Counted from the first letter of the stretch, positions 24,648 through 33,598 are shown. The stretch: 64,000 nucleotides of DNA from Solihabitans fulvus (GCF_008386585.1 NZ_VUOB01000062.1:1-64000), one strand, 5' to 3'. Numbers and translations: made by a program. Notes: generated from the sequence alone by a model not told the origin.

Positions 24648-25880
24648 CTAGGCCCAGTCGGGGCGCAGCGGCATACCGGAGCGGTAGCCGTCCAGCTTGA
24701 CGCCGAGCACCTGGTGCAGCTGGATGTTGTTGCGCTCGAAGCCGAGCCGGGACGCCGCCATGTACAGCCGCCACACTCTGGCCCGCGCGTCGCCGACCTC
24801 CTCGACGGCCGCCGCCCAGTTCTCGTCCAGGTTGGCGCACCAGGCGGCGAGGGTCAGCGCGTAGTGCTCGCGCAGGTTCTCCTCGTGCCGGATCTCGAAG
24901 CCCCGGTCGTTCATCACCGACGTCAGGTGGCCCGGCCCGACCAGCTCGCCGTCCGGGAACACGTAGCGGTCGATGAACCCGCCCGTCCTGGCCCGCTCCA
25001 TGTTGGTGGGCCTGGTGATGCAGTGGTTCAGCAACCGGCCGCCCGGCCGCAGCTTGTCGTGCAGCGACCGGAAGTAGGCCGGCAGCTTGGCCTTGCCGAT
25101 GTGCTCGGTGAGGCCGATGGAACTGACCGCGTCGAAGCCCGACTCGGCGACGTCCCGGTAGTCCAGGTGCCGCACCTCGGCGAGGTCGGACAGCCCGGCC
25201 TCCACGATCGCCTTCTGCGCCCACTCGGCCTGCGCCCGCGAGAGCGTCACGCCGAGCGCGCGCACGCCGTAGTGCTTGGCTGCGTGCATGACCATGCCGC
25301 CCCAGCCGCAGCCGACGTCGAGCAGCCGCATGCCCTCCTTGAGCCCGAGCTTGCGCGCCACCAGGTCGTGCTTGGCGAACTGGGCGTCCTCGAGGGTGGT
25401 GTCCGGCGTGGCGTACACGGCGCAGGTGTAGGCCATGGACGGGCCGAGCACGTACTCGTAGAACCGGTTGGACACGTCGTAGTGGTGCGCGATGGCCTGC
25501 TGGTCGCGGGCCTTGGAGTGCCGCAGCCCGCGCACCCTCGCCTCCTGCGGCGGCGGCTCCACCTTGGTGCGCAACCGAATGCTGCCCAGCGTGGTGAGCA
25601 GCTTCAGGCGCTCCGACCACGGCACATCGTGCAGGGTCAGCTCGGAGAGCCTGCCCAGGGCCGTGTACATGTCCCCGATGATCTCCAGGTTCCCGGTCAC
25701 ATAGGCGCGGGCGAGCCCGAGCGCGCCGGGCGCGGAAGCCAGGTAGGACAAGGCAACGGGGGTGCGCACCTCGATGCGGACGTCGGCGCCGGGCGGGCCG
25801 GCCTGACTTCCGTCGTACGCGCGGAACTGGACGTCGGCCTTGCCACCCGCCGCCCGTTCGAAGACCTCCGCCAACCGCAT
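24648..25880 (-). CDS. 10-methylene fatty acid methyltransferase (Cfa/UfaA1/TmsB-like)
   Basis: 410 aa, cyclopropane-fatty-acyl-phospholipid synthase family. The SAM-binding motif is RLLDVGCGWGGMVMHAA, and HHYDVSNRFYEYVLGPSMAYTCAVY is the family hallmark. Next to an FAD oxidoreductase, this methyltransferase most likely adds a methylene at C10 of oleoyl phospholipids, the first step to tuberculostearic-type 10-methyl fatty acids (known as TmsB/BfaB-UfaA1). ATG 25880 has AAGGGCGG nearby; GTG 25907 is an alternative. It lies about 30 nt after the oxidoreductase stop, forming a two-gene operon. 10-methyl fatty acids are common in Pseudonocardiales and mycobacteria. Confidence 0.85.
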   Translation of the reverse strand: MRLAEVFERAAGGKADVQFRAYDGSQAGPPGADVRIEVRTPVALSYLASAPGALGLARAYVTGNLEIIGDMYTALGRLSELTLHDVPWSERLKLLTTLGSIRLRTKVEPPPQEARVRGLRHSKARDQQAIAHHYDVSNRFYEYVLGPSMAYTCAVYATPDTTLEDAQFAKHDLVARKLGLKEGMRLLDVGCGWGGMVMHAAKHYGVRALGVTLSRAQAEWAQKAIVEAGLSDLAEVRHLDYRDVAESGFDAVSSIGLTEHIGKAKLPAYFRSLHDKLRPGGRLLNHCITRPTNMERARTGGFIDRYVFPDGELVGPGHLTSVMNDRGFEIRHEENLREHYALTLAAWCANLDENWAAAVEEVGDARARVWRLYMAASRLGFERNNIQLHQVLGVKLDGYRSGMPLRPDWA

Positions 25881-25910
25881 GGCACCGCCCTTTCGTCGTG
25901 GAACCACGGC

Positions 25911-27323
25911 CTAGCTCCCCCGGACGCACTTCCCGTACAGGTCGGGCAGCCGACCCTGCGGATCGTAGCTTTCCTTGAGCACTCGGTAGGTTGGGCCGTT
26001 GTAGTGGGCCCAGAACTCCTCTTCGGAGTAGTACGAGGTGGAGTAGAGCGACTTGTGGCCGCCCAACTCGGCGACCTTGCGCTCGATCAGCCGGTTGCGG
26101 CCGCCGGCCTGCTCGCCCGGCCTCGGCGTGACGGTGGCCCAGAAACCGACGTTGACGTACAGCGTCGAGGGGTCGAGCGGGTACAGCGGCCACGACGTCT
26201 CGTCGCGGACCTTCAAGGGGCACAACCAGACCGGGCTGATGCCGACCTCGCGGTGGAAGAAGTCGAGGAACTCGGCGAGCCGGTCGACCGGCACCTCGAT
26301 GTCCTGGATGACGGGCTCGGCGGGCTGCTGGCCGCGCAGCGTGCTGATCCGGTCGGTCACCGCGTAACGCCGGTCCAGCGCGACGATCCGCCGGTACACG
26401 TCCGAGCGCAGGTACTTCTTCGGCCACAGCCTGCGCACCATGGGCTGCTGCACGCCGAGGGCCTTGGAGCACCAGAACCAGTCGGTGTCCCAGCGCCACA
26501 GGTAGTCGCGCACGGTGAGATAGTCGGTGCGCCGCTTGGGGATGGACAGGTAGTAGACGTTCATCCCGGTGTAGTCGCTGACCCACGGCGCGGAGTCGGT
26601 GAAGTCGCCGAGCGTCAGGTACATGCGGTCGCCGGAGAACACCGTGCCGTCGATGAAGTCCACCGGCTCGCCGTCGAGCTCGCCGTTCGCGCAGATCGCC
26701 GCGATCGCGTCGGCGCACTCCGAGGAGGACCCGAACGGCACCTGCCGCAGCCGCACGTACGGCCGCACCGGCTGAAGGTCGATGAGCAGCCGCAGGGCGT
26801 AGCCGAGCGTGCCGTAGGAGTTAGGGAAGCCGTGGAACAGGTCGGCGTGCTCGGTGTCCGGGCCGGCGAGGAGGACCTGGCCGTCGCCGGTGAGGATCTC
26901 CATCTCGCGGACCGACTCGTGCGGCAGCCCGTTGCGGAACGAGCTGGACTCGATGCCGAGGCCAGCGACGGCTCCGCCGAGGGTGATGGTCTTGAGCTGT
27001 GGCACCACGAACGGCATCAGGCCGTGCGGCAGCGTCGCGTCGACCAGCTGCTCGTAGGTGACCATGCCCTGCACGTCGGCGGTGCGGGCGTCCGGGTCGA
27101 CCGACAGCACCCGGTTGAAGGCGCTGACGTCCAGGCCGGGGCCGGTCGGCGCGCGGAAGCGGAAGAGGTTGGACGTGGACTTGGCCAGCCGCACGGGGGC
27201 GCGCGGCGGCAGTGCCGCGTACTGCGCGCGCAGCGCCGCGACGGCGTCGCGGTGTGCCCCGGCCGCTGTGGTCACCTGACGGGAGCCCGCCCCCGCCGCC
27301 GTCGATCCGGACTGTCCACCCAT
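25911..27323 (-). CDS. FAD-binding oxidoreductase (TmsA/BfaA-like)
   Basis: About 470 aa. An FAD-binding PCMH-type domain occupies the N-terminal half (RLAKSTSNLFRFRAPTGPGL, QLKTITLGGAVAGLGIESSS, FPNSYGTLGYALRL). The C-terminal half matches the DWARF1/DHCR24-like reductase group (VYYLSIPKRRTDYLTVRDYLWRWDTDWFW). In 10-methyl fatty acid operons such a protein reduces the 10-methylene intermediate to the 10-methyl product. ATG 27323 is chosen; TTG 27383 would extend it by 20 Arg-rich residues and no good ribosome site marks either. It precedes the methyltransferase in the same operon and is divergent from a TetR regulator that may control the pair. Confidence 0.83.
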   Translation of the reverse strand: MGGQSGSTAAGAGSRQVTTAAGAHRDAVAALRAQYAALPPRAPVRLAKSTSNLFRFRAPTGPGLDVSAFNRVLSVDPDARTADVQGMVTYEQLVDATLPHGLMPFVVPQLKTITLGGAVAGLGIESSSFRNGLPHESVREMEILTGDGQVLLAGPDTEHADLFHGFPNSYGTLGYALRLLIDLQPVRPYVRLRQVPFGSSSECADAIAAICANGELDGEPVDFIDGTVFSGDRMYLTLGDFTDSAPWVSDYTGMNVYYLSIPKRRTDYLTVRDYLWRWDTDWFWCSKALGVQQPMVRRLWPKKYLRSDVYRRIVALDRRYAVTDRISTLRGQQPAEPVIQDIEVPVDRLAEFLDFFHREVGISPVWLCPLKVRDETSWPLYPLDPSTLYVNVGFWATVTPRPGEQAGGRNRLIERKVAELGGHKSLYSTSYYSEEEFWAHYNGPTYRVLKESYDPQGRLPDLYGKCVRGS

Positions 27324-27384
27324 AAGAAGTGACGCTATTCCTCGTCGACGCCGTCGGCAGCCCCTGAGTGACGTAGAGATCAAC

Positions 27385-27410
27385 CATTTCTCCCCTTGCG
27401 CGAAGAAATG
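27385..27410. promoter_or_regulatory. Inverted repeat at TetR start, probable operator
   Basis: CATTTCT (27385-27391) and AGAAATG (27404-27410) are a perfect 7-bp inverted repeat with a 12-nt spacer. The right arm contains the TetR start codon. It lies between the divergent tmsA-like and TetR genes, so it could serve for autoregulation and control of the fatty acid pair. Confidence 0.5.
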
Positions 27411-28094
27411 AACCAGAGTTCACTCCTTCGTGTGCCCTATCGACGCACCCCGGAGGTCCAGGCGCGGCTGGCCGCGTCGCGGGACCGGATCCTGCGCGCC
27501 GCCATCGAGACCGTCGCCGAGCACGGCTACCAGGGCTGCTCCATCGCGTCGGTGGCCGCGCGGGCCGGCGTGGCCACCGGCAGCGTCTACCGGCACTTCC
27601 CGCGCAAGGCCGACCTGGTCGCCGAGGTGTTCCGGGTCGCGTCCGGCCGCGAGGTAGCGGCCGTGACGCTAGCCGGACAGGTGGAGCTGACCACGCGGCC
27701 CGAGCCGACCGAGCCGGCCGCGCCGGCCGCGTCTGCCTCCCGAACGGCGCGCGATCGGACCGTCTCGATGGTCACCACGTTCGCCAGCCGCGCGCTGCGC
27801 GCCCCCCGACTCGCCTACGCGCTGCTCGCCGAGCCCGTCGACCCCGAGGTCGACGCCGAACGGCTGGTGTTCCGCCGCGCCTACCGGGACGTGTTCGCCG
27901 AGGTCCTCGCGGACGGCGTGGCCTCGGGCGAACTGCCGGCGCAGGACGTCCGGCTGACCGCGGCCGCGCTCGTCGGCGCGATCGGCGAGGCCCTGGTCGG
28001 GCCGCTCGCCGACCCAACCGCAGCCGACCCCGTTCCCGCACTCGTCACGTTTTCCCTGCGCGCCATCGGAGGCAGCCTTGAGCCCGACGCATGA
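27408..28094 (+). CDS. TetR/AcrR-family regulator
   Basis: 228 aa. The N-terminal helix-turn-helix is clear (SRDRILRAAIETVAEHGYQG, SIASVAARAGVATGSVYRHFPRKADLV). The ligand-binding half is Ala/Arg-rich with FRRAYRDVFAEVL. ATG 27408 is preferred over TTG 27396. It is divergent from the 10-methyl fatty acid operon and overlaps the AidB-like acyl-CoA dehydrogenase start by 17 nt, so it is probably co-transcribed with that gene. A lipid or acyl-CoA ligand is likely from context only. Confidence 0.9.
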   Translation: MNQSSLLRVPYRRTPEVQARLAASRDRILRAAIETVAEHGYQGCSIASVAARAGVATGSVYRHFPRKADLVAEVFRVASGREVAAVTLAGQVELTTRPEPTEPAAPAASASRTARDRTVSMVTTFASRALRAPRLAYALLAEPVDPEVDAERLVFRRAYRDVFAEVLADGVASGELPAQDVRLTAAALVGAIGEALVGPLADPTAADPVPALVTFSLRAIGGSLEPDA

Positions 28095-29715
28095 GGTCAC
28101 CAACCAGGTCCCGCCGCTGTTCGGCCACGACGTGGCCGAGGATCCCGCCCTGCTCGACGGCGTGCGCCGGGAGGGGGCGGAGTGGGTCGCCGAGGAGCTG
28201 CACTCGCTTGGCAGGCTGGCCGGCACCGAGCGGTCCGCCGAGCTGGCCAGGCAGGCCGAGGCGTGCCCGCCGGTGCTGCGCACGCACGACCGGTACGGGC
28301 ACCGGGTCGACGAGGTCGAGTTCCACCCCGCCTGGCACGAGCTGATGGACACGGCGGTGTCGCACGGCCTGCACGCCGCGCCGTGGCGGGAGCCGAGGCC
28401 GGGCGCGCACGTGGCGCGCGCGGCGAAGTTCTATGTGTGGAGCCAGGTCGAGCCGGGGCACGGCTGCCCCATCTCGATGACCTACGCGGCCGTGCCCGCG
28501 CTGCGGGCCTCCAGCGAGCTGACCGAGCGGTTCGAGCCGCTGCTCGGCGCGCGCGAGTACGACTTCGGCCTGCGCGCGCCCGAGGGCAAGCGCGGGCTGA
28601 TCGCCGGCATGTCGATGACGGAGAAGCAGGGCGGCTCGGACGTGCGGGCCAACACGACGACCGCGCGGCCGGCCGGCGACGGCACGTACCTGCTCACCGG
28701 GCACAAGTGGTTCACCTCCGCGCCGATGTCGGACCTGTTCCTTACGCTCGCGCAGGCGCCGGGCGGGCTGTCCTGCTTCCTGCTGCCGAGGGTGCTGCCG
28801 GACGGGACGCGCAACTCGCTGTTCCTCCAGCGCCTCAAGGACAAGCTCGGCAACCGCTCGAACGCGTCTGCCGAGCTGGAGTACTCCGACGCAGTCGGCT
28901 GGCTGGTCGGCGAGGAGGGTCGCGGCGTTCGGACCATCATCGAGATGGTCAACATGACCCGGCTGGACTGCGTGTTGGGCACCGCGGCCGGCATGCGCCT
29001 CGGGGTGCGGCAGGCGAGCCACCACGCGGTGCACCGCAGCGCGTTCGGCGGCAGCCTCGTGGACAAACCGTTGATGCGCAACGTGTTGGCGGATCTCGCG
29101 GTGGAGTCCGAGGCGGCCACGACGGTGGCGCTGCGGCTGGCCGGGGCGACCGACCGGATCGCCGGCGGGGACGACCGGGAGGCCGCGTTCCGCAGGCTCG
29201 GGCTCGCGGTGACCAAGTACTGGGTGTGCAAGCGCGGTCCTGCGCACGCCGCCGAGGCGCTGGAGTGCTTTGGCGGCAACGGCTACGTCGAGGAGTCCGG
29301 CATGCCCCGGCTATACCGGGAGGCGCCGCTGATGTCCATCTGGGAGGGTTCGGGCAACGTGGCCGCGCTGGACGCGTTGCGCGCCATGGCCAAGGATCCC
29401 GCCGCGGTGCCGGCGTTCCTGGCCGAGCTGGACGCGGCGGCCGGCGCGGACCGCAGGCTCGACGCGGCCGTCGCCGGTGTGCGCGCCGAACTGGCCGACC
29501 TGACCGAGATCGAGGGCAGGGCGCGCAGGGTGGTCGAGCGGATGGCGTTGGCGTTGCAGGGTTCGCTGCTGGTGCGGCACGGCCATCCCGCCGTGGCCGA
29601 CGCGTTCTGCGCGTCGCGGCTGGCCGGCGACTGGGGCGCCGCGTTCGGCACGCTGCCACGCGGTGTGGACACCGCCGCGATCCTCGAACGGACCGTGCCG
29701 AAGGTCGAGGTCTGA
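28078..29715 (+). CDS. AidB-like acyl-CoA dehydrogenase
   Basis: 545 aa, longer than ordinary acyl-CoA dehydrogenases and matching the AidB subgroup. Visible are the N-terminal NQVPPLFGHDVAEDPALL segment, GMSMTEKQGGSDVRANTTTA, GHKWFTSAPMSD and ECFGGNGYVEESGMPRLYREAPLMSIWEGSGNV. AidB proteins bind FAD and DNA in E. coli and protect against alkylation; actinobacterial homologues are often just acyl-CoA dehydrogenases. TTG 28078 is supported by GGAGG 5 nt upstream, inside the TetR 3' end. The overlap suggests translation coupled to the TetR gene. Confidence 0.9.
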   Translation: MSPTHEVTNQVPPLFGHDVAEDPALLDGVRREGAEWVAEELHSLGRLAGTERSAELARQAEACPPVLRTHDRYGHRVDEVEFHPAWHELMDTAVSHGLHAAPWREPRPGAHVARAAKFYVWSQVEPGHGCPISMTYAAVPALRASSELTERFEPLLGAREYDFGLRAPEGKRGLIAGMSMTEKQGGSDVRANTTTARPAGDGTYLLTGHKWFTSAPMSDLFLTLAQAPGGLSCFLLPRVLPDGTRNSLFLQRLKDKLGNRSNASAELEYSDAVGWLVGEEGRGVRTIIEMVNMTRLDCVLGTAAGMRLGVRQASHHAVHRSAFGGSLVDKPLMRNVLADLAVESEAATTVALRLAGATDRIAGGDDREAAFRRLGLAVTKYWVCKRGPAHAAEALECFGGNGYVEESGMPRLYREAPLMSIWEGSGNVAALDALRAMAKDPAAVPAFLAELDAAAGADRRLDAAVAGVRAELADLTEIEGRARRVVERMALALQGSLLVRHGHPAVADAFCASRLAGDWGAAFGTLPRGVDTAAILERTVPKVEV

Positions 29716-29719
29716 TGCG

Positions 29720-30568
29720 CTAGTGCGAGCCGGTGTCGAGCTGGAACTGACGGAACAGGTCCGGCAGGTAGGCCAGCAGCAGGTCGAGGGTGGTGAAGGT
29801 GCCCCGCAGCGGGTCGAGTCTGGCCAGCGCGTAGGCGACCTCGGCGCCCTTGCGGGCCGGCACGGGGTTGCGGACGTCGGTGAACCAGTCGAGGAACGGC
29901 ACGCGGTCCCGGTAGACCTCGGGGCGAATGAGCATGCCGTAGCCGGTGAGCAGGTTCAGCGCGGCGGGGCGGTTGCGCAGCGTCCACCGGTAGAACTCGG
30001 AGAACATGAAGAAGCGGCGGTCCACGGCGCTGGCCTGCGCGCCGTGCTCGCCCGCGATCGCGACGCCCCGGTCGGTGGAGGCCTGCTCCGCCTCGCCCCA
30101 GGCCCGGTCGTGCGTGGCGCGGTCGGTGAGCTCGCCGCGCTTGAGGCGAATGAGGTAGGTGGCCCACTTGACCGAGCCGGGGTTGCCGAAGGTGTCGGTG
30201 GAGCGGCCGAGCGCGATGGCGGTGCCGCGCTCGATGCCCTCGAGGATGCCGGCGTCCACATAGGAGATCCAGCTGCCCGGCGCGCCGAGCTCGTGGTCGC
30301 GGAAGAAGTCGACGATGCCCCGGATGTTGCTCCACCGGTCGAAGTTGGCGGACAGTTCGGAGGCGGGGCCGCGCTCGAGGGCGTCGAGGAACTCCAGGCG
30401 CTGGGTCATCGACATCGTGTCGAGGTCCGTGGCCGCGCAGTCCAGCCGAACGGCGCAGTCGGTTGGGCTGGACGCGTGGGCGGAGGCGGCCAGGGCTGTC
30501 TGCGGGATCGACAGTGAGGCAGTCACCGCCAGTAGCCCAGCACTGATCCATTTACGCAGGTTGAGCAC
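29720..30568 (-). CDS. Secreted protein of unknown function
   Basis: 282 aa. It begins with a clear Sec signal peptide (LRKWISAGLLAVTASLSIP, cleavage near TALAASA). The mature part has two early Cys (TDCAVRLDCAAT), which may form a disulfide, and is otherwise mixed alpha with many Arg/Asp (RRFFMFSEFYRWTLRNRPAAL, LDWFTDVRNPVPARKGAEVA). I do not recognise a family. GTG 30568 has GGGAGGAAAC directly upstream. It converges on the AidB-like gene with a 4-nt gap and is divergent from the crotonase gene. An extracellular enzyme or toxin is possible but unsupported. Confidence 0.75.
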   Translation of the reverse strand: MLNLRKWISAGLLAVTASLSIPQTALAASAHASSPTDCAVRLDCAATDLDTMSMTQRLEFLDALERGPASELSANFDRWSNIRGIVDFFRDHELGAPGSWISYVDAGILEGIERGTAIALGRSTDTFGNPGSVKWATYLIRLKRGELTDRATHDRAWGEAEQASTDRGVAIAGEHGAQASAVDRRFFMFSEFYRWTLRNRPAALNLLTGYGMLIRPEVYRDRVPFLDWFTDVRNPVPARKGAEVAYALARLDPLRGTFTTLDLLLAYLPDLFRQFQLDTGSH

Positions 30569-30646
30569 GTTTCCTCCCCCGAGACTCCGAAAGCCGGTGG
30601 GAGCGTAACCGCAACGGATGGCGTCGAGAGAAACTCGGAGAACACG

Positions 30647-31492
30647 ATGTCAGTACGAGTGGAGCGGACGGGGCCGGTCAGCACAGTGGTGCTGAGCCGA
30701 CCGGAGGCGCGGAACGCGGTGGACGGCCCAACCGCGCGTGCGCTGACGACGGCGTTTCGCGAGTTCGACGCGGATGAGAGCGCGTCCGTTGCCGTGTTGC
30801 ACGGCGACGGCGGGACGTTCTGCGCCGGAGCCGACCTCAAGGCGTTGGGCACCGAACGCGGCAACGAAGTCGCCGATGTGGGTGGCGCCGACAGCGCCAG
30901 TGGCAGCGGCAGTGGCAGTGACACCGGCACCGACGGCACCGGCACCGGCACCGGCGGCGATACCGAACATGACGGCCCGATGGGCCCGACGCGGCTGCGG
31001 CTCGGCAAGCCGGTGATCGCGGCCATCGCGGGCCATGCGGTGGCCGGCGGGCTGGAACTGGCGCTGTGGTGCGACCTGCGCGTCGCCGAGGAGGACGCGG
31101 TGCTCGGCGTGTTCTGCCGGCGGTGGGGCGTGCCGCTGATCGACGGCGGGACGTTCCGGCTGCCGAGGCTGATCGGAGTGAGTCGGGCAATGGATCTGGT
31201 GCTGACCGGCCGGCCGGTGTCGGCGGAGGAGGCGCTGGCGATGGGATTGGTCAACCGCGTCGTGCCGACCGGCACGGCAAGGGCTGCGGCGGAGTCGTTG
31301 GCCGCGTCGCTGGCCGAGTTCCCGCAGACATGTATGCGCGGGGATCGGCTTGCGCTGCTGGAGCAGGAGGGGCTGACGGAGCGTGACGCGCTGGCGAACG
31401 AGCTGCGGCACGGGTGGCGCTCGCTGGCGGCGGATGCGGGGGCCGGCGCAGCGCGATTCGCGTCGGGGGCCGGGCGGCACGGCGCGTTTTGA
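30647..31492 (+). CDS. Enoyl-CoA hydratase/isomerase (crotonase) family with Gly/Ser/Thr insert
   Basis: 281 aa. Crotonase landmarks: GTFCAGADLKALG (oxyanion loop), VIAAIAGHAVAGGLELALWC and GVFCRRWGVPLIDGGTFRLPRLIG. The position that carries the second catalytic Glu in true hydratases is within the CRRWG segment, so isomerase, hydrolase or other activity is possible. A low-complexity insert of about 35 residues (Gly/Ser/Asp/Thr repeats, nt about 30880-30970) sits after the oxyanion loop and is unusual for the family. ATG 30647 has GGAG 6 nt upstream. It appears to be a single-gene unit, followed by the large palindromic element. Confidence 0.88.
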   Translation: MSVRVERTGPVSTVVLSRPEARNAVDGPTARALTTAFREFDADESASVAVLHGDGGTFCAGADLKALGTERGNEVADVGGADSASGSGSGSDTGTDGTGTGTGGDTEHDGPMGPTRLRLGKPVIAAIAGHAVAGGLELALWCDLRVAEEDAVLGVFCRRWGVPLIDGGTFRLPRLIGVSRAMDLVLTGRPVSAEEALAMGLVNRVVPTGTARAAAESLAASLAEFPQTCMRGDRLALLEQEGLTERDALANELRHGWRSLAADAGAGAARFASGAGRHGAF

Positions 31493-31559
31493 GCCGTTGA
31501 TGCGATGGGCCTGTTGATGCGATGGCACGCCTGTTGCGGTGGACTGGTGCCTGTTTACT

Positions 31560-32301
31560 GCTGCGATGGCACGCCTGTCGTGTTGAGTGGCCGTCTGTTT
31601 AAAGAATGTCCTCGCCGGACGGGCGTGGCCTCCGGGATGACGTGGATTCTGTCAAAGTTGCTTTGGTGGGTGGTCGAGGAGGTTCGCGTCATCCCGCATG
31701 ACCCCCACAAGGGCTATCACACCTCGTCAAGGGGGGCGGTTTGGTGGTCGGCTGCCGGTGAGTGGGTCGGTGCCCCCCTTGACAAGGCGTGATCGGGCTT
31801 CGCCGGGCCATACGGGATGACGCGAGCCCTCCTCGTGGAAACGTATCCAACGGCCAACCACACCGTTCGCCAGGTGAACGGGGTCAGCCACCCGATCCAC
31901 CCACCGACGGCTGCCGCGCACTGATGGACCCACCTCACCGGCGCACCGGTGACTGCCGCGCGCCACCGGTGACTGCCGCGCACTGATCGCCCACTCGACC
32001 ACCCTGCGGCGAATGACGTTTCCAAGAGGGGGCTTCGCATCATCCCGTATGGCCCGGCGAAGCCCGATCGCATCTTGTCAAGGGGGCACATCCCGCCCAC
32101 CGCCGCGACGACAATCAAAGTCGCCCCCTTGACGAGATGTGATAGCCCTTGTGGGGGTCATACGGGATGATGCGAAACCACTCGACCACCCTGCCAAAGC
32201 GACTTTGACAGAATCCACATCATCCCCGGAGGCCACGCCCGTCCGGCGAGGACATTCTTTAAACAGACGGCCACTCAGCACGACAGGCGTGCCATCGCAG
32301 C
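31560..32301. repeat. 742-bp quasi-palindromic non-coding element with about 284-bp arms
   Basis: Left arm 31560-31843 is repeated in inverted orientation at 32017-32301 with a 173-nt centre. Outer ends match from GCTGCGATGGCACGCCTGTC inward, including TGTTTAAAGAATGTCCTCGC. Each arm itself contains two copies of a roughly 47-bp module (ATCCCGTATG...TCAAGGGGG) in opposite orientations, so four modules lie at about 31691-31736 (+), 31773-31819 (-), 32041-32086 (+) and 32124-32169 (-). The arms differ by scattered substitutions. Identity falls in the 35-bp stretch between modules. The centre has two direct copies of CACCGGTGACTGCCGCGC. No open frame codes for a recognisable protein, and no target-site duplication was found. 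It could be a MITE-like element or a structured DNA/RNA element. A 17-bp repeat (TGCGATGGCACGCCTGT) recurs just outside at 31518-31534. Confidence 0.85.
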
Positions 32302-32454
32302 GGTATTAAAGACACCTACCCGCGCAAGTGAACCCAAAACGACAAGTCGACAAACAGCAGCGAACTCTTCGGAATGTCCGGAACAGACACTAGCCGGATC
32401 CGCTTCGGAGGACGACGATTGGCTTAGGAGTCGGCATCCGAACGGAGGTCCGTC

Positions 32455-33585
32455 ATGGCTCAGTCGAACGCCGTGAACCACGTGGTGATCATGGTTCAGG
32501 AGAACCACACCACCGACAACTACTTCCGTTCGATGGCCGCGTATGGGGCGAACGTGGTCGCGAACTGGCCCATCGCGCCGAACCCTCCCGCCAGCGACCA
32601 GCCGCACGATCGGCATGCCTACTACAGCTGGCTCACCAAGAAGAGCACCGGCGCGCACCTTCAGTTCGACACCGCCAAGGTGCTGCCGTTCTACGCCTGG
32701 CTCGCCACCACCGGCGCGTTCCTGGAGAACCACTGTTCCGGGTTCGGCACCAACTCCACGCCCAACCACCTGCTCGTCGTCGGCGGACAGTCACCAACCC
32801 TGCGGAACCCGCCGCGCGGCCAACAACCCGTCTGGGACATGCCGTCGCTTCCTGGCCACGCCCAGGACCACGGCGTGAGCTGGCGCGCCTACACCGGCTC
32901 CAGCGGCTACCCGGTGGAGTTCTACCAGCAGCTCAAGGGCTCGCCGCAGATCGTGCGGTCCGACCAGTTCGTCGCGGACGCCGCCGCCGGCGCGCTGCCG
33001 ACGCTCTCGATGATGTGGCACGACTCGCCGCTGGACGAGCACCCGGTCGCGGACGTCAGCCTCGGCATGGACGCCGTCTGGCAGGCCGTGGACGCCGTCG
33101 TCAAGGCCGGGCTCTGGGCCTCCACGGTCTTCCTGCTGACCTGGGACGACTGGGGCGGCTACGACGACCACGTGGCGACCCCGAACGTCGAGCACACCCC
33201 GGACGGCGTGCAGCTCGCCTATGGCCCCCGGGTTCCGCTGCTCATGTTCGGCGGCCGAGTGCGGGGCGGCATCGACTCGCGCTGGTGCTCGCACGTCACC
33301 CTGCCCAAAACAGCACTCCAGCTGCTCGGGCTGCCGCCGCTGGGAGTCCCCAGGCTGGACTCGGACGGCGGGCTGGCGGACCTGGTGGACCTGTCTGCGA
33401 ACGCGACGATCAACCCGGTGCCACCCGCCTCGGGGAGCGCCATCACGCTGCCGGCCCCACCCCATCCGACACCCGCCCCGAGGCCGTTGCCGCCGCCGCC
33501 CGCCGGTGGTTCACAGGCGGTCGGGCCCGTTCTGTTGCGCGGCGGCAAGACGCTGCCGCCGCCCAACGACGTGCCGTTGCATTAA
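32455..33585 (+). CDS. Phosphoesterase family protein (phospholipase C/acid phosphatase type)
   Basis: 376 aa, PF04185-like. It starts HVVIMVQENHTTDNYFRSM, the metal-binding ENHTFDNYF-type motif, and has ENHCSGFGTNSTPNHLLVVGG, FLLTWDDWGGYDDHV and a RVPLLMFGG segment. Such enzymes hydrolyse phosphate mono- or diesters, and members include phospholipases C. Unlike most phospholipases C it has no signal peptide, so it would act inside the cell unless exported with a partner. The C-terminal about 60 residues are Pro-rich. ATG 32455 has ACGGAGG upstream. It is convergent with the acyl-CoA dehydrogenase with a 13-nt gap. Confidence 0.85.
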   Translation: MAQSNAVNHVVIMVQENHTTDNYFRSMAAYGANVVANWPIAPNPPASDQPHDRHAYYSWLTKKSTGAHLQFDTAKVLPFYAWLATTGAFLENHCSGFGTNSTPNHLLVVGGQSPTLRNPPRGQQPVWDMPSLPGHAQDHGVSWRAYTGSSGYPVEFYQQLKGSPQIVRSDQFVADAAAGALPTLSMMWHDSPLDEHPVADVSLGMDAVWQAVDAVVKAGLWASTVFLLTWDDWGGYDDHVATPNVEHTPDGVQLAYGPRVPLLMFGGRVRGGIDSRWCSHVTLPKTALQLLGLPPLGVPRLDSDGGLADLVDLSANATINPVPPASGSAITLPAPPHPTPAPRPLPPPPAGGSQAVGPVLLRGGKTLPPPNDVPLH

Positions 33586-33598
33586 GGCATGTCCGGAG

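Noticed and set aside
24591..27332. 913-codon plus-strand frame over the 10-methyl fatty acid genes
   Set aside because: Antisense to two well-recognised enzymes and with shadow composition (Val/Arg/Leu/Asp-rich, no motifs).
31518..32310. Target-site duplication or transposase for the 742-bp palindrome
   Set aside because: Flanks (TGTTTACT and GGTATTAA) do not match and no transposase frame exists, so calling it an insertion sequence is not justified.
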